Made by a program: the position numbers and the translations under genes
Assembly: GCA_021030915.1 (NCBI GenBank)
Contig: JAGEMR010000005.1
Location: 541,664-605,663, forward strand
Direction of reading: 5' to 3'
DNA: 64,000 nt
From: Astrothelium macrocarpum
Lineage: Eukaryota > Ascomycota > Dothideomycetes > Trypetheliales > Trypetheliaceae
Shown here: positions 10,529 to 20,932 of the stretch, one piece after another
Layout: every line of letters begins with the position of its first letter
How positions within the stretch are numbered: the first letter of the stretch is position 1
The notes under the pieces: generated by a model
What the model saw: the letters and a program-made list of their open reading frames with translations, nothing else
Databases searched by the model: none
What the model was told of the DNA's origin: nothing

Positions 10529-13193
10529 TCACAGTTGGTAGGGATTGAAGCCGCCCTGGGTGGTACGTTCTGCCACATGTTCAAGATACAAACCAACCCC
10601 ATGAAAATCGGCATCTCGAGCAATTTCAGCGGCAGTCCTGCTGCCTATTCCCGTTGTTTTTGCACACACATCAGCTCCGGCCATAACAAGGCTCTCGACG
10701 ATGGATTGGTGGCCTCTCGATGCAGCTCGCATGAGCGCCGTCCAGCCGCCCTCTCCTGTGTCCTCAGGATTCTCGCTTCTCGTTTCAAGATCAGCTCCTC
10801 TTTTGAGAAGCAAATTGACAACGGAACCATTGCCAAGAAAACACGCCTCTTGCAGTGGAGTCGAGCCAGTATGGCTGCGGATTGACATACTGGCGCCATG
10901 GTCAAGTAGCGCCTTTGCACAGGAATACGCATCAGTCACAGCAGCCATGGAAAGCGGGGTATGCCCTACGAAGGTTCGCGCATTAATGTCCGCTTTGTTA
11001 CAGAGAAGCTCCTTCACCAGGCCCTCATTAGAATGAATGACTGCCTCATGTAGTGGTGTACTACCGAACTCATTCTTCGTGGATGGATTCGCGCCATTTT
11101 CAAGAAGTAACCTTGCGCACTGGAAATGATTATGAGAGCAAGCCACGTGCAAGGATGTATCACCATCGTCATTCATGGTGTCCAAGAACGCTCCTCCTTC
11201 TGTTAATATCTGGGCTGCTTTTAAATGGCCATGCTTGCAAGTTTCACTCAGAGGAGTATACCCTTTGCTATTCATGGCATTGACATTTGCACCAGCTTCC
11301 ACGAGTAATTGCATTTGGCCAATATTGTTCTTGATAGCGGCTATACACAGAGCTGTGTATTTGAACATTTCGCCTTTTACTTCCGTAGCGGCGCCGGCAT
11401 TTAGTAAGAGCTTCGTAATCTCGTCATAGCTCTGCTGTTGAGGTGTGATCCCAGCGACTTCCATAAGTGCAGTAGTACTTCGGTCGTTCCGAGCGTCCAC
11501 GTTAACGCCCTTTCCAATTAACCATTCAACAGCAGGGATCAGCCCTGATTTGGCACAATGGGTTAAAGGAGAACCGCTTCCTTTGAACAGAGCCTCGACA
11601 TCGGGATTAACTTCCCACATCAGTTCGGCAATGTCGAAACGGCATGCATATAAGGCTCGCTGTAAAGCTGTCAAGTCCTGACGATCTCGGAGCGTGAGGT
11701 TAGCATTGCGTTTCAGAAGCAGCTGAACCATTTGACCATTTCCTCTGAGGACCGCATGGATCAACGCCGTTCTACCTTGGTTATCTTGTGCATTTATATG
11801 TCCATACTGCGGAATTTCTAACAGACGTTTAGCGACTTCAACGCGATTGGCAACAATAGCAGTCATGAGAGGAGTGCGACCAGCGTCATTGGCAAAGTCA
11901 TCTAATGCACCATCTGCAATCAGAAAATCGACAGCGTCTACATGCCCCTTATCAGCAAAATAGTGAAGCGCTGGACCCCGCTGTATAAGACCACCTGGTT
12001 GTTCAATAAGCCACTTTACAAACTCGTCAGTGGCCATTTCCAATGGCGTCTTGTTGAATTTCGAATCGCGATATGAGTTTCGAGCTCCTTTATCCAGTTA
12101 ATACTTTACAATTGTGGCATTGTTATTTTCAGCGGCTATATGTAGTGCCGTTCTTCCGGAGTAATCTATCATGTTTGGATCGGCGCCATCTTCGCAGAGT
12201 ACCTGGACACGATCATGGTATCCTTTCGAGGTGCACACGTGTAAAGCAGTTCGACCGTCCGTATCTCTTCCGTTGATGTCTATTCGCGCGTCGCTAAGCA
12301 TACGGCGAATTTCGAAGACACTCTTTGATAGGATAGCATCATGTAAAGACTCCTGGACTGGGTCATTCTGGGAAACGATTGTAGGCACAAATGTAACTGG
12401 GCCTCGTGGCGCGCTCACAGCATCCGAAGCCATGGGGATAGGGGACAAAGATCGCAGTCGTTCATTAATGCTCTGAATGCCAGTTTGCACCGAGTTAATA
12501 CCACTAATCGTGCTTTGTGCCTTCTCGCGGAGATCGTAATATTGCTTTTTGCTCTGTTGATCAAGCCTTTCGGCTTGAGCACTGCCAATGTATCAACATG
12601 TTGCAAAAGCAGCGAACCACACTTTACGAATGAAAGCTTAGCAGACATGATGCGATAGTGATGATAGGCAGGAAGGGCGGCCAGCAATACCAGGAATACT
12701 CCACTTACTTCAGTCTCACGAGCACTCTCGTAGTTAGCTGTTGTTGGAAAAGCTCCAGTTCTTTCTCCATATCCTCAATACCTTTCCTACCCAGCACAGC
12801 CTGGAGGGCAGTATAGAAGTTGCGCAGTGGCTTGGTTTGCCGAATTTCGAATCGGCGCACAGCAGATGCTAGTTTTTGGGCGAGTTCTTTGCAACGTTCG
12901 GCCATTTCTTTTAGTTCTAGATCTTGGCTGTTCCAGGTATTGTGCTCCGTTTTAGCGTCATAGGAGGATAGCTGTCTACTCAACTCCGAAGTACTTCCTT
13001 CAAGCTGTGTGGCAAGGTCATCGAAACCACCAAACTCTCTGCTTACGGCCGAAGGATCATCCTTGATTCTCCAAGCAATCTTGATAGCCCTCAAGCCAAG
13101 TCCCACGAATTGCAACACATTGCCAGCAAGTGAAAGAGCCGCAAGTGCTGTGGCTGGATCCGTCATGGCTAGGTAGTTATCAAAGCTTTCCAA
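10529..13193 (-). CDS. Ankyrin-repeat protein with STAND-type N-terminal domain, one in-frame stop
   Basis: Exon 1 is 12709-13193; exon 2 runs from 12581 to 10529, with a 127-nt intron (GTAAGT..GGCAG). About 845 codons. The N-terminus (DPATALAALSLAGNVLQFV, an amphipathic/hydrophobic helix, residues about 10-30) resembles the helical domain at the start of fungal STAND/NACHT proteins; a coiled-coil-like stretch follows, then roughly fifteen ankyrin repeats (GRTALH, GNTPLHEA, GHTPLSMA types) to the end. No NACHT or P-loop is present. A TAA at 12098-12100 interrupts the frame, yet the codons on both sides keep the ankyrin pattern (DKGA...NKTPLEMA), so the stop is more likely a mutation, assembly error or readthrough than a gene end. 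A 60-nt in-frame intron with a weak signal is the alternative. If the stop is real, the product is cut after about two repeats. Confidence 0.75.
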
Positions 13194-13625
13194 TAGCCGT
13201 TATCATGGCCACGACAAGTTTAGTTCATCTATTCTCTGTTGTAAGAAACTGAGTGACCGATGTGGGCGGACGAGGAGTGCCAAGAAAGCGAGGATGTTCT
13301 AGCGGTGAACTGTAAAACAGACGTAGGAAAGAGTCCGGCATGATTTTTGAAACCGAAAAGATTTAGCGCTGGCAATATAGCTTCCTGTGTATCACCGCAT
13401 TGGTTTTCGAGCCGAACGGACACCCGTCGTTAAAAAATTGAAGATAGACGTGATTAAAATAGTGCAAGGGTTTGTGGCGTTTATAGTAGCTCACGTGACA
13501 GTCCTGGCGCCGGCGCATCTTCGATCTAGACCGTAGTAAGGAACAAACTTAGACATACAGCCTTGTTGGCCGACGTACTTTTCTTTTAGCTTGGTCGCTA
13601 AGGCACTGCGCTACATACGGGGGCA

Positions 13626-14376
13626 ATGGATTCGTCTCAAGATCGCGAAGCAGCAATGGCCAAAGTTCAAGCCCACTTCTCGAACTTCCGAGAAAGAATG
13701 AAAGATCGTGGCACACCAGTACATGCGAGTGCTCTAGGATCTTGAGACCTGGTTAATTGTTGTGCAAGCAATTCGACGGTGATATAATGTTGAAGTGCCG
13801 CCTACTAGACGCGTCTTCCGCCGGCGCGTCTGCTTTCGAATTAGACTTGGACAATAGATATAGTAACACTCGCGGTAGGTTGGCTGCATCTAATTGAAAG
13901 GGGAGAGCTAATCCAAATGTTTTGTTTAGGAGTCCTCCATGGTGGAGCTGCGGCGCTGATACTTGGTACCGATATACCTAGGAGTATATAGGAATTTTGA
14001 GGTTAACACTGTCTTGTCTAGATCAATTCACAACATCTGCTTTCATTCCATTGTCGACTGAGCTGGAACAGCAGTTGTGCGATACACCATTCAAATAGCC
14101 ACTGTCAAGCTGCTGATAAATACCAATAGATCACAACCACCCGGGGGTGTCTCCTGGAACTTGAACATTACATATCTCCGACCACTTCCTACGCCTGCTA
14201 CCGTACGAGTTGAATCTAATGTTGTCCATCACGGAAGGACAATTAGCTTGGTCAAAGGTGTAATCATGTCACAGGATCGTCAGAAGATATATTTTACTTG
14301 CGAACAGCACAAAATCGTCAGGCCAGGTCCGATACGTGTTACAGCCCCAAAAAGGGATATGACGGCTAAGCTTTAA
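13626..14376 (+). CDS. Hotdog-fold thioesterase, PaaI/ACOT13 type
   Basis: Probable acyl-CoA thioesterase of the 4HBT superfamily, 178 aa. Five exons fit in phase: 13626-13718, 13769-13874, 13930-13965, 14022-14076, 14130-14376. The spliced protein reads RLLDAS..ASAFELDLDNRYSN, then GVLHGGAAALILDQFTTSA, which carries the HGG catalytic segment, then NLNITYLRPLPTPATVRVES, VVHHGRTISLVKG and YFTCEQHKI. Each block has its expected place in the fold. Introns are 50-56 nt. The first intron's donor (GTACAT) and the fourth's (GTGCGA) are weak, so junctions could shift by a few codons. It lies between the ankyrin gene and the UbiA fragment; its substrate is unknown. A role in releasing an acyl product from a local pathway is conjecture. 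Confidence 0.8.
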
Positions 14377-14565
14377 TCTAATCCTACATGATCAGGCTCC
14401 AATCAAAGGGGTCTCTGATCTATAGTCTAGCTTTCCATTCACCGTTCCAATGCAGGGTCTTGGTGGTGAATTGAGTCAAATCTGGAAATGAGGAATCTTG
14501 TGCGAATAAACCCTCTCCGTTCTAGCAGGGCCAAGTGCTGCGGGAATATCGGATCTTGATTGGCT

Positions 14566-15057
14566 TCACATCATTACCTTAATGTACTCCCCAATAAGTC
14601 CACTAAACATTGTAAAACCAGCGAACATGCTTCCGTTCTTCAACCACCACCGACAATCGTCTGGCTCAGCCAGATTGTCATTCCGAATCATGATCCATAG
14701 CATCATGCCTGTACCTAAAACAGCACTTGAAAAGAATATCGATTTAGTTTTCGAAAGCCAACCGATCGTTGTTAGAAAGAAGACTTGAGCAAGAGCGAGC
14801 AGTCCCAGGACAAATTTAGCACGGCCTTGGATGAGAATCACAATATTACCAACACCAGCTTTGACATCATTTTTGAGGTCTTGGTGGCTATAGATGATCT
14901 CGTAGCCGAGTGTCCAGGAAAACGGTGCTGCATATAGACACCAGATCGAAGTCTCGGCGTTCAAAGTTTGATCGGCTGTCCGAGGAAAGGGATTGGCCCC
15001 CCCTGCCACCTCACCTGGCAGAACAGGCATTGCCATTGGATAAACGGCGTTACTCAA
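14566..15057 (-). pseudogene. C-terminal half of a UbiA prenyltransferase, meroterpenoid type
   Basis: The frame encodes 163 residues. YEIIYSHQDLKNDVKAG matches the second Asp-rich motif of UbiA transmembrane prenyltransferases (DxxxD), followed by helices and by DDCRWWLKNGSMFAG..GLIGEY, a tail typical of fungal meroterpenoid prenyltransferases such as Pyr6 and AusN. The first motif (NDxxDxxxD, with the following RxRP) should lie upstream, at 15060-15950 on the minus strand. I translated that interval in all three frames and found only short frames and stops, with no convincing match. The gene therefore looks like a remnant unless several tiny exons escape me. The codon labelled as start is not reliable. 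The P450 gene follows immediately upstream. Confidence 0.7.
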
Positions 15058-15971
15058 GATGAGAAGCTATCTTGGTTCAAGCTGCCCTGATGTCGGATGC
15101 TATCTTGACATCGCTTCTGAGATAGCGTCTATGTGTCACGAAAAAAACCATGGTGTGCGGATTGATGCAAAAGATTCGCTCCGAAAGGCCTGATCCTGTT
15201 CCCCAATCTGACCGCGTAGGTGCGGCTACGCGCTTGAAGAGAGTACGTCTCGCTCTCATGTGATGCGAGCTGTACGTGGCATGCACGTTGTTGGTATGGC
15301 TGTATATCGAAAGGTAAGACGAGATAATGAAACGAATGCCTCATAAAGCATGCGCTCACCGGGCGGATCATTGTACAGCCGAGCCGAGGCTAAATACGAC
15401 CAGGAAAAACTGGTCCACGCTTTTTTGCGATCACCCACTAAGTACCTTGCGACACAAACTCTCCAGATCGTTGGGCGATCTGACAGATCGTCCCCTTCCC
15501 CTGCTGGTGACGGTCCTTAATGGCTCTTTGGCACATGGACCATTCTCTGCGAGCCTTTGTTGGATTGATCTCGTAGCCACATATGGTTTCTACTCGGCCA
15601 TTATCTAGCCTGATTGACATTTCGAATCGCTCGCATGCAGAACAGGTCCAAGTACACGGTGATGAAAGGCAATGCCGACAGATGAGTGGGAGGAAGCAGA
15701 AGCAAAAAGAATAATTCCTACCAAGAGAGAGAGGTAGTCAATTTATGTATATGCCTATCCAAGGTCGTGCTCTAATTGGTCAATAGAGCTAGTCACGAAG
15801 ACACTGGTAACGAGGTACTACCATTGTCGTCGCAGCCACTCCAGTGGATATATAGAAAGGCCATGTATACTTCTCAAACTTGCGGCGTCAAATCATTTCT
15901 GAGTCGTACTTGGTCTTCAAACCGAGCCATCGAATCTGCGTGCCACAAGTCGAAACGAGGTTTTTGGTGCA

Positions 15972-17613
15972 CTATGCAATCGCCGTTCTCCTCCACACTT
16001 TTACGGACATCTCTCCCAAAATATGATTCATGGTCTCTAGTCGTTTCAGCTCAAACGCCCTCGGCAGCGCAAAGTCATATCGGTGCACTAAGCTTGCCAG
16101 CACTACCGTTTGTTCCAGATAGCTAATATTTCTTCCAATGCAACCTCTCGCACCGGCAGAAAAAGCTATGAAACTGCTTTGTAGCTTCTTGCCCTCTTCT
16201 CCTAACCACCGTTCAGGAAGGTATTTTTCCGCATCTGGGAACGCCGTTGGATCCCTGTGAGCAACAAGGGATGAGATACTGACGGTTGTATTTCCAGGTA
16301 CGAACGTATCCATAATCCACATTCCTTCTGATGGTGTCTTTCGTGGTAGACCGTGTGGCGTTGGTGGCCAGAGTCTGAGGGATTCATCGAGGCAAGCTTT
16401 GAGGTATGGCAAATACCTGACTCTCTCGTAACTTGCTATGACTTCTTCGGGATCCATCGCCCCATCGACCTCTTCCCTCAACTTATCCAAAATACCCCTG
16501 TTCTTCAGAAGCTGGTACATGACATTCGCAATTGCGATCGCAGTTGTGACGGATCCAGCATTCATCATTATATTGATCTCTGCCACCGTCTCTCCCCAGG
16601 GCAGATCGTGCGGTATGCCGCTCTTGGACTCCATAAGCGCCTGAAAGAAGTCATCGAGCTTCTCACCAGCTTTGTATCGGTCGAGTCGTTTCGTTGCTCG
16701 TCTCAAAATAATGGCATCCCAGCCATTACTAGACTCAGACATGCGATGGTAGAATGGAATTATATTGGATACTTTGTTGAGGATCTTGTACCAATCGTAG
16801 GACCAGATGAGGAGACTCTGCTTTCGAGCGGTTGGATAAAGACATTCACGCAAGTTGAGTTGAACTATTGAACCGTCCGGTCTTTGGCCCTCAACGAGAT
16901 CGTGACCCTGGTCTAGAAGGCTTAAGCGTTCCGAAAGGCCGATATCTGCAATCGCGTCCAAGGAAAAGAAGTTTGTCCAAGCACGAAAGTCCACGGTGAT
17001 GTCCTTTGGATGCGGGTTTGTCATCTCACTGGCATCCACGGGAGGTGCGGTGCAGCATTTGTCGAAATGCTTTATCAATCTTTCGACTTTGTCGGCTACC
17101 TTATGCTCCCATGCTACAAGATGCTTGATTGCATATGCCATGGACAGGACTTTACGTTTCCGGGCATGCTCCCCCTTGTCAACAACATCGGCCAGATGGA
17201 AATGTGAGCCGCTTGTCAAGACATAAGATTCATCTTTGATACATGGTGTGCTATGGCCGTATATGTCTTTGATGGCTCGGACACTACCAAAGGACAACGA
17301 ATTAGGCCCAGTCCGCAGGATTGGTTGTTGTTTATGAAGTCTGGATAAGTGAGTCGAGCGAGCTCCTCCGTGGGCTAACGCCATAAACGGAAGGCTAGAA
17401 ATGCCCGAAAAGGGCGCAAAGTTGGGAAATTTTCGAAGTCCTATTTGTTTAACGCGTCAAAACTCACAATTAGACAGAGAGAAATACGAGTAATGAACCT
17501 TTTGCATCTCTAAAATATATTATCACTGGCACGAAGACGAAGTATACGAGAAGTGCAAAGGCAACAATGGTGGCATACCACGTATAAGGGTGGTATCCAG
17601 CTGACTCGATCAT
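15972..17613 (-). CDS. Cytochrome P450 monooxygenase
   Basis: Haem-thiolate monooxygenase of 527 aa in two exons, 17499-17613 and 15972-17440. Exon 1 supplies the ER anchor (TIVAFALLVYFVFVPVIIYF); joining at a 58-nt intron gives DAKGLRKFPNFAPFSG, the usual proline-rich hinge. Further hallmarks are the I-helix AGSVTT, the ExxR as ESLR, the PERW meander segment and the haem loop FSAGARGCIGRN with the cysteine ligand near residue 472. The donor GTTCAT is weak but gives the only in-phase join. The overall pattern resembles tailoring P450s of fungal secondary metabolism (isotrichodermin hydroxylase/benzoate hydroxylase-like); substrate unknown. It lies between the prenyltransferase remnant and the Zn2Cys6 regulator, on the same strand as both. 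Confidence 0.9.
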
Positions 17614-18178
17614 GATTAAAGTGCAGATTTTCAGAAGGAAAAAGGTATTCTAGGATAGAAGTTAATAATTACGAGGAATAGAAATGGCATTGAAGATTGT
17701 TAGAAAACGAAGCCAGCACTGAGCTTGAAGTGCCTTTTACCTTTTTCTGTTAAATACGTTCTGTTGAGTACAATAGCGAGTTCAACATCGTGAGCATGTG
17801 CTCTACCTATAATTGAACATCCTAGTTTTCATAAGTCAATGATGTGCTGTCGTATCCCGAAAGGGCATTCAATTCCGCATCAAGGGTATTTGATGGAGCT
17901 AGCCGTAATAGGTAGTATTTCTCCGCCTACTCCGTGCCACCCGAAAAATCCCGCTGTAGATTAGATCTGGATTAATACGCTGCATTTGGCTTGGCAGAAG
18001 ATAAACAGTTGCAGAGCATCCGACTGTCTCCAATGCAAAATGGGGGATTGCTAATTGCAGGAGCTCGGTTGAAAGTTTCCCAAATCCCTGAGACATGAAT
18101 ATTCGATTTCCCAGCCCTCCTTTCTTTCAAGAATTGAACATCAATATGCTCACTTGTTAGATCATACAAACAATCATT

Positions 18179-20281
18179 CTAAGACCACTGTCGTTCTAGC
18201 ATCTGAATGATATGGTCGGTTTCCCATCCGGCTGTTTCTTTAACGTCGCGAAGCAGGGCTATCGCCTCTCTCTGCTCGGCTTCACTTGTGAGGTATACAC
18301 CACCTTGAACGGATCGTAAGCTGATGGGTATCTCCCGTAAGAGGCGTCGAGATCTCTTACACTTTTGAAGAATGTGAGATGCATGGAACTTCGCTGCCAT
18401 CACTATTGGATCAGAGATAGCGAGCCCGATCACGATTCTTAGATTCTTCATCACAATGTGCTATCATCGACAGCCGTTAGCATACATTGGGATTGAACAT
18501 TGAATCAATTTGCGCATACTTTGGCCTCGGATCTCTGTTCAAACGTCTCGAAACTTGGTGCGGATAAGTGTGGATTGTATATTGCCAATACAAGCAAGCA
18601 TAGACAATAGTGCTGGTAAGCAACAACTAAATATCCACTTGGTCAACAGTTAAAATAGGATCGGGCTCAGAATGTGCCTACTGTGAATTGGTCGTGCCAT
18701 GAAGATGCTGGGAAAGGCAGATCCCGCCTTCAAGTCTGGTGGATCGAGCCATAGTGGAAAGAAGTCTGAAGGCATTCTGCGATGCCATGCCGCGACTTCA
18801 TCATTGAGGCTATCCCACTGACTAGAGTCAGTGTCCGCGGAGGACCCAAATACGTAGTTTAAAACGCGAGCAAATAATAACACAATTCGATTGGTGTACG
18901 AATCAGCCTCTGTATTATGCATATACGAATCAACCAGGGGATAGTCGTAATGATTCAAGTCCATATGCAATGGCTGCGACTTTGTGAGGGAAAAATATAT
19001 ATCCTGCCGGAGGACTATCCATCTGACAGCCTCTCCTAATGAACTGGTGAAAGCAGAACGAAAGATCAAATTAAATAGCCTGGCTGAACCTAAAAGGTGA
19101 GCACCGTGATCAGTCTCTGAACAAGCATTAGCTAGTGTCTAGTGATGTAAGCGCTTGAGTACTTGCCCGAAAACTCCTCATAAGATCGTAGAATAACGAT
19201 AGCAGCCAAAATGTTTTCATTCAGAGCCCCTCTTGGATCATCGAGCTGGGGTATCAACAACTGGAGGCTTCTACTGTAATAATCCTCGCATTTAGCATCC
19301 TCTTTTCCGGCGACTTGAGCGAGATGTTTCGAAGTGTAAGCCAATATCGATTGGAGCAAGAGTGGCGAATGGAGCGCTCGCTGAGGAACTTCTGTGCCAA
19401 AGTGGGACAGAGAGTCACAAACGTCAAGCTACACATATCAGCACCTGTCCGTAGATGTTTCGTACTAGGTCACTTGCCCAAGAAGCAAGAGTTCGCGTAA
19501 AGTGAAGAAATATACGGACTTCTTCCTCGCTTCGAAATGTCGAGTCAGGCCGTACGTCCCTAGTGAAGGAGCAAACAGGAGACGGAAGGAGCTCCACGCT
19601 TTGATCCCAGCCTCTAGAAATGGAGCTGTGGTCTTGTAATGAATTCGTATTCGATCCTGAGTTATATGAAGCGCCGATATCTAAGTCCTGCGTCGGGATG
19701 GATGCGCAATCCGCAGGACTCGTCCCATCATCCTCACTGCGGGCATCAGAGGCAAGGACATCTAGCTCACCGACGACTCCTGTGGGCGAAGCTGTGTTGC
19801 TGAGGACACCTGCTTCGTAGGAGCGACGAGCCTCGAGAGAAGTTGCACTTGGACTTTCGTTTGGGTTTGAGGAAGAAACAAACTCCACTGGTGACGTAAG
19901 CTACTGTGGAAGCCCCATCAATTGGTATTGCCGGAAATCAATGGTGCATTTACGCTTTTTGGGAATTTGAAGCCATTTTTGATCTGGTCTGCATTCGATG
20001 CTTCTAGCATTCTTGTCCTTTGTGATTATCTGGAAACGAATATCTGACGACCGATCGCACTTGATGCCAGCTTTCTTACATGGCTCGCATGGGTCGTCGT
20101 CCTGTGAATGAGGCGCAAAGGCACCTAGAAGCGACCAAAACTTTAATCTTGGACTCTAAGGACGCGCATGGGGCAGTATACATTTTCTCCGTCTGCGTCG
20201 GCAGTTATGACTGTGTTTGTGTTAGGTGGTGAACTTGTAGGAGCAAAAATGGTTATCATACCACGCGCTTCGCTTCCTCAT
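18179..20281 (-). CDS. Zn2Cys6 transcription factor
   Basis: Fungal binuclear-zinc regulator, 566 aa in eight exons: 20262-20281, 20182-20210, 19954-20124, 19445-19887, 19167-19380, 18682-19116, 18520-18626, 18179-18460. The cluster is C7-x2-C10-x6-C17-x11-C29-x2-C32-x6-C39 and is assembled from three exons, with the codons for C7 and C17 each split by an intron. A Ser-rich linker follows, then the C-terminal fungal-TF domain (LLLQSILAYTSKHLA; DHGAHLLGSARLFNLI; VLRQDIYFSLTKSQP; GWETDHIIQMLERQW). Intron 5 (19117-19166) appears to use a GC-AG pair (GCAAGT donor). Divergent from the transporter gene, sharing about 650 bp, so it may regulate that gene and the P450; this is inference. Confidence 0.85.
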
Positions 20282-20932
20282 TGGAAAGATGTATCGGTGG
20301 CAATCTTAATTTACCAGAAAACAAGAGAAACAGATCAGGCAGTCAATTCCGCCGCAAGTCCGGATGTAAATACTAATTTCCCCGTGGGGATTCTCCACAG
20401 AGCTTCCCCGCAGGGACGTACCTACATCGCGTTTCCACTTTTCTCTCCGCATAACCAAAACATGGTATTTGTACATCACTAGTGCTATCTGCACACCTTC
20501 AGGCGCGTCCGATTGCCAGTGCAATAATCGCTTGTTCTGATTGTAGAGATTCCAGACATAGCCAGAGCTTTGAACTAGTCTGAGCATAATTTGCCTGGGG
20601 ACTTTTACAGGCCAGTTCCAGCCTTTAGCCCCGAGGACTGCTTTCAATTCCCAGAAAGATTACCCACTTCGTCGAACTTTGCATAGTGATCAGCGCTAGC
20701 CATCAGATGCGCCGAGCAGCGTTAGACATTCCGCATCTAGACCGAAAACTTCTTCCTAAATCCCTGTTTCCCGAGCCAGCAGAACGCGTGGTTACCATGT
20801 CCCAAGAAACAATGCCTTCTCGGCTCACGCATATAAGAGCTTGCCAACTGCTGCTTGAGTTAGAATTCCTCAAGTCTTCGCTTCCTCACCGAGAGAGCAA
20901 CCTTGCAATACAACTCTTGAAATCCCCCCAAC
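20282..20932. promoter_or_regulatory. Shared divergent promoter of regulator and transporter
   Basis: This 651-bp interval separates the start codons of the Zn2Cys6 gene (leftward) and the inositol-type transporter (rightward). I see no coding content: minus- and plus-strand frames of about 90-110 codons overlap here without family traits. No defined operator can be assigned; a CGG-based palindrome for the regulator was not identified with confidence. The call rests on gene geometry alone. Confidence 0.5.

Noticed and set aside
15060..15950. N-terminal half of the UbiA prenyltransferase
   Set aside because: Weakly similar strings (for example GNRIRPFGANLL) occur, but without the Asp-rich motif or consistent splicing, so no exon was called.
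19914..19953. In-frame TAG in the Zn2Cys6 gene (after GLPQ)
   Set aside because: A GTAAAT..ACCAG intron (19888-19953) removes it in phase, so it is not a nonsense mutation.
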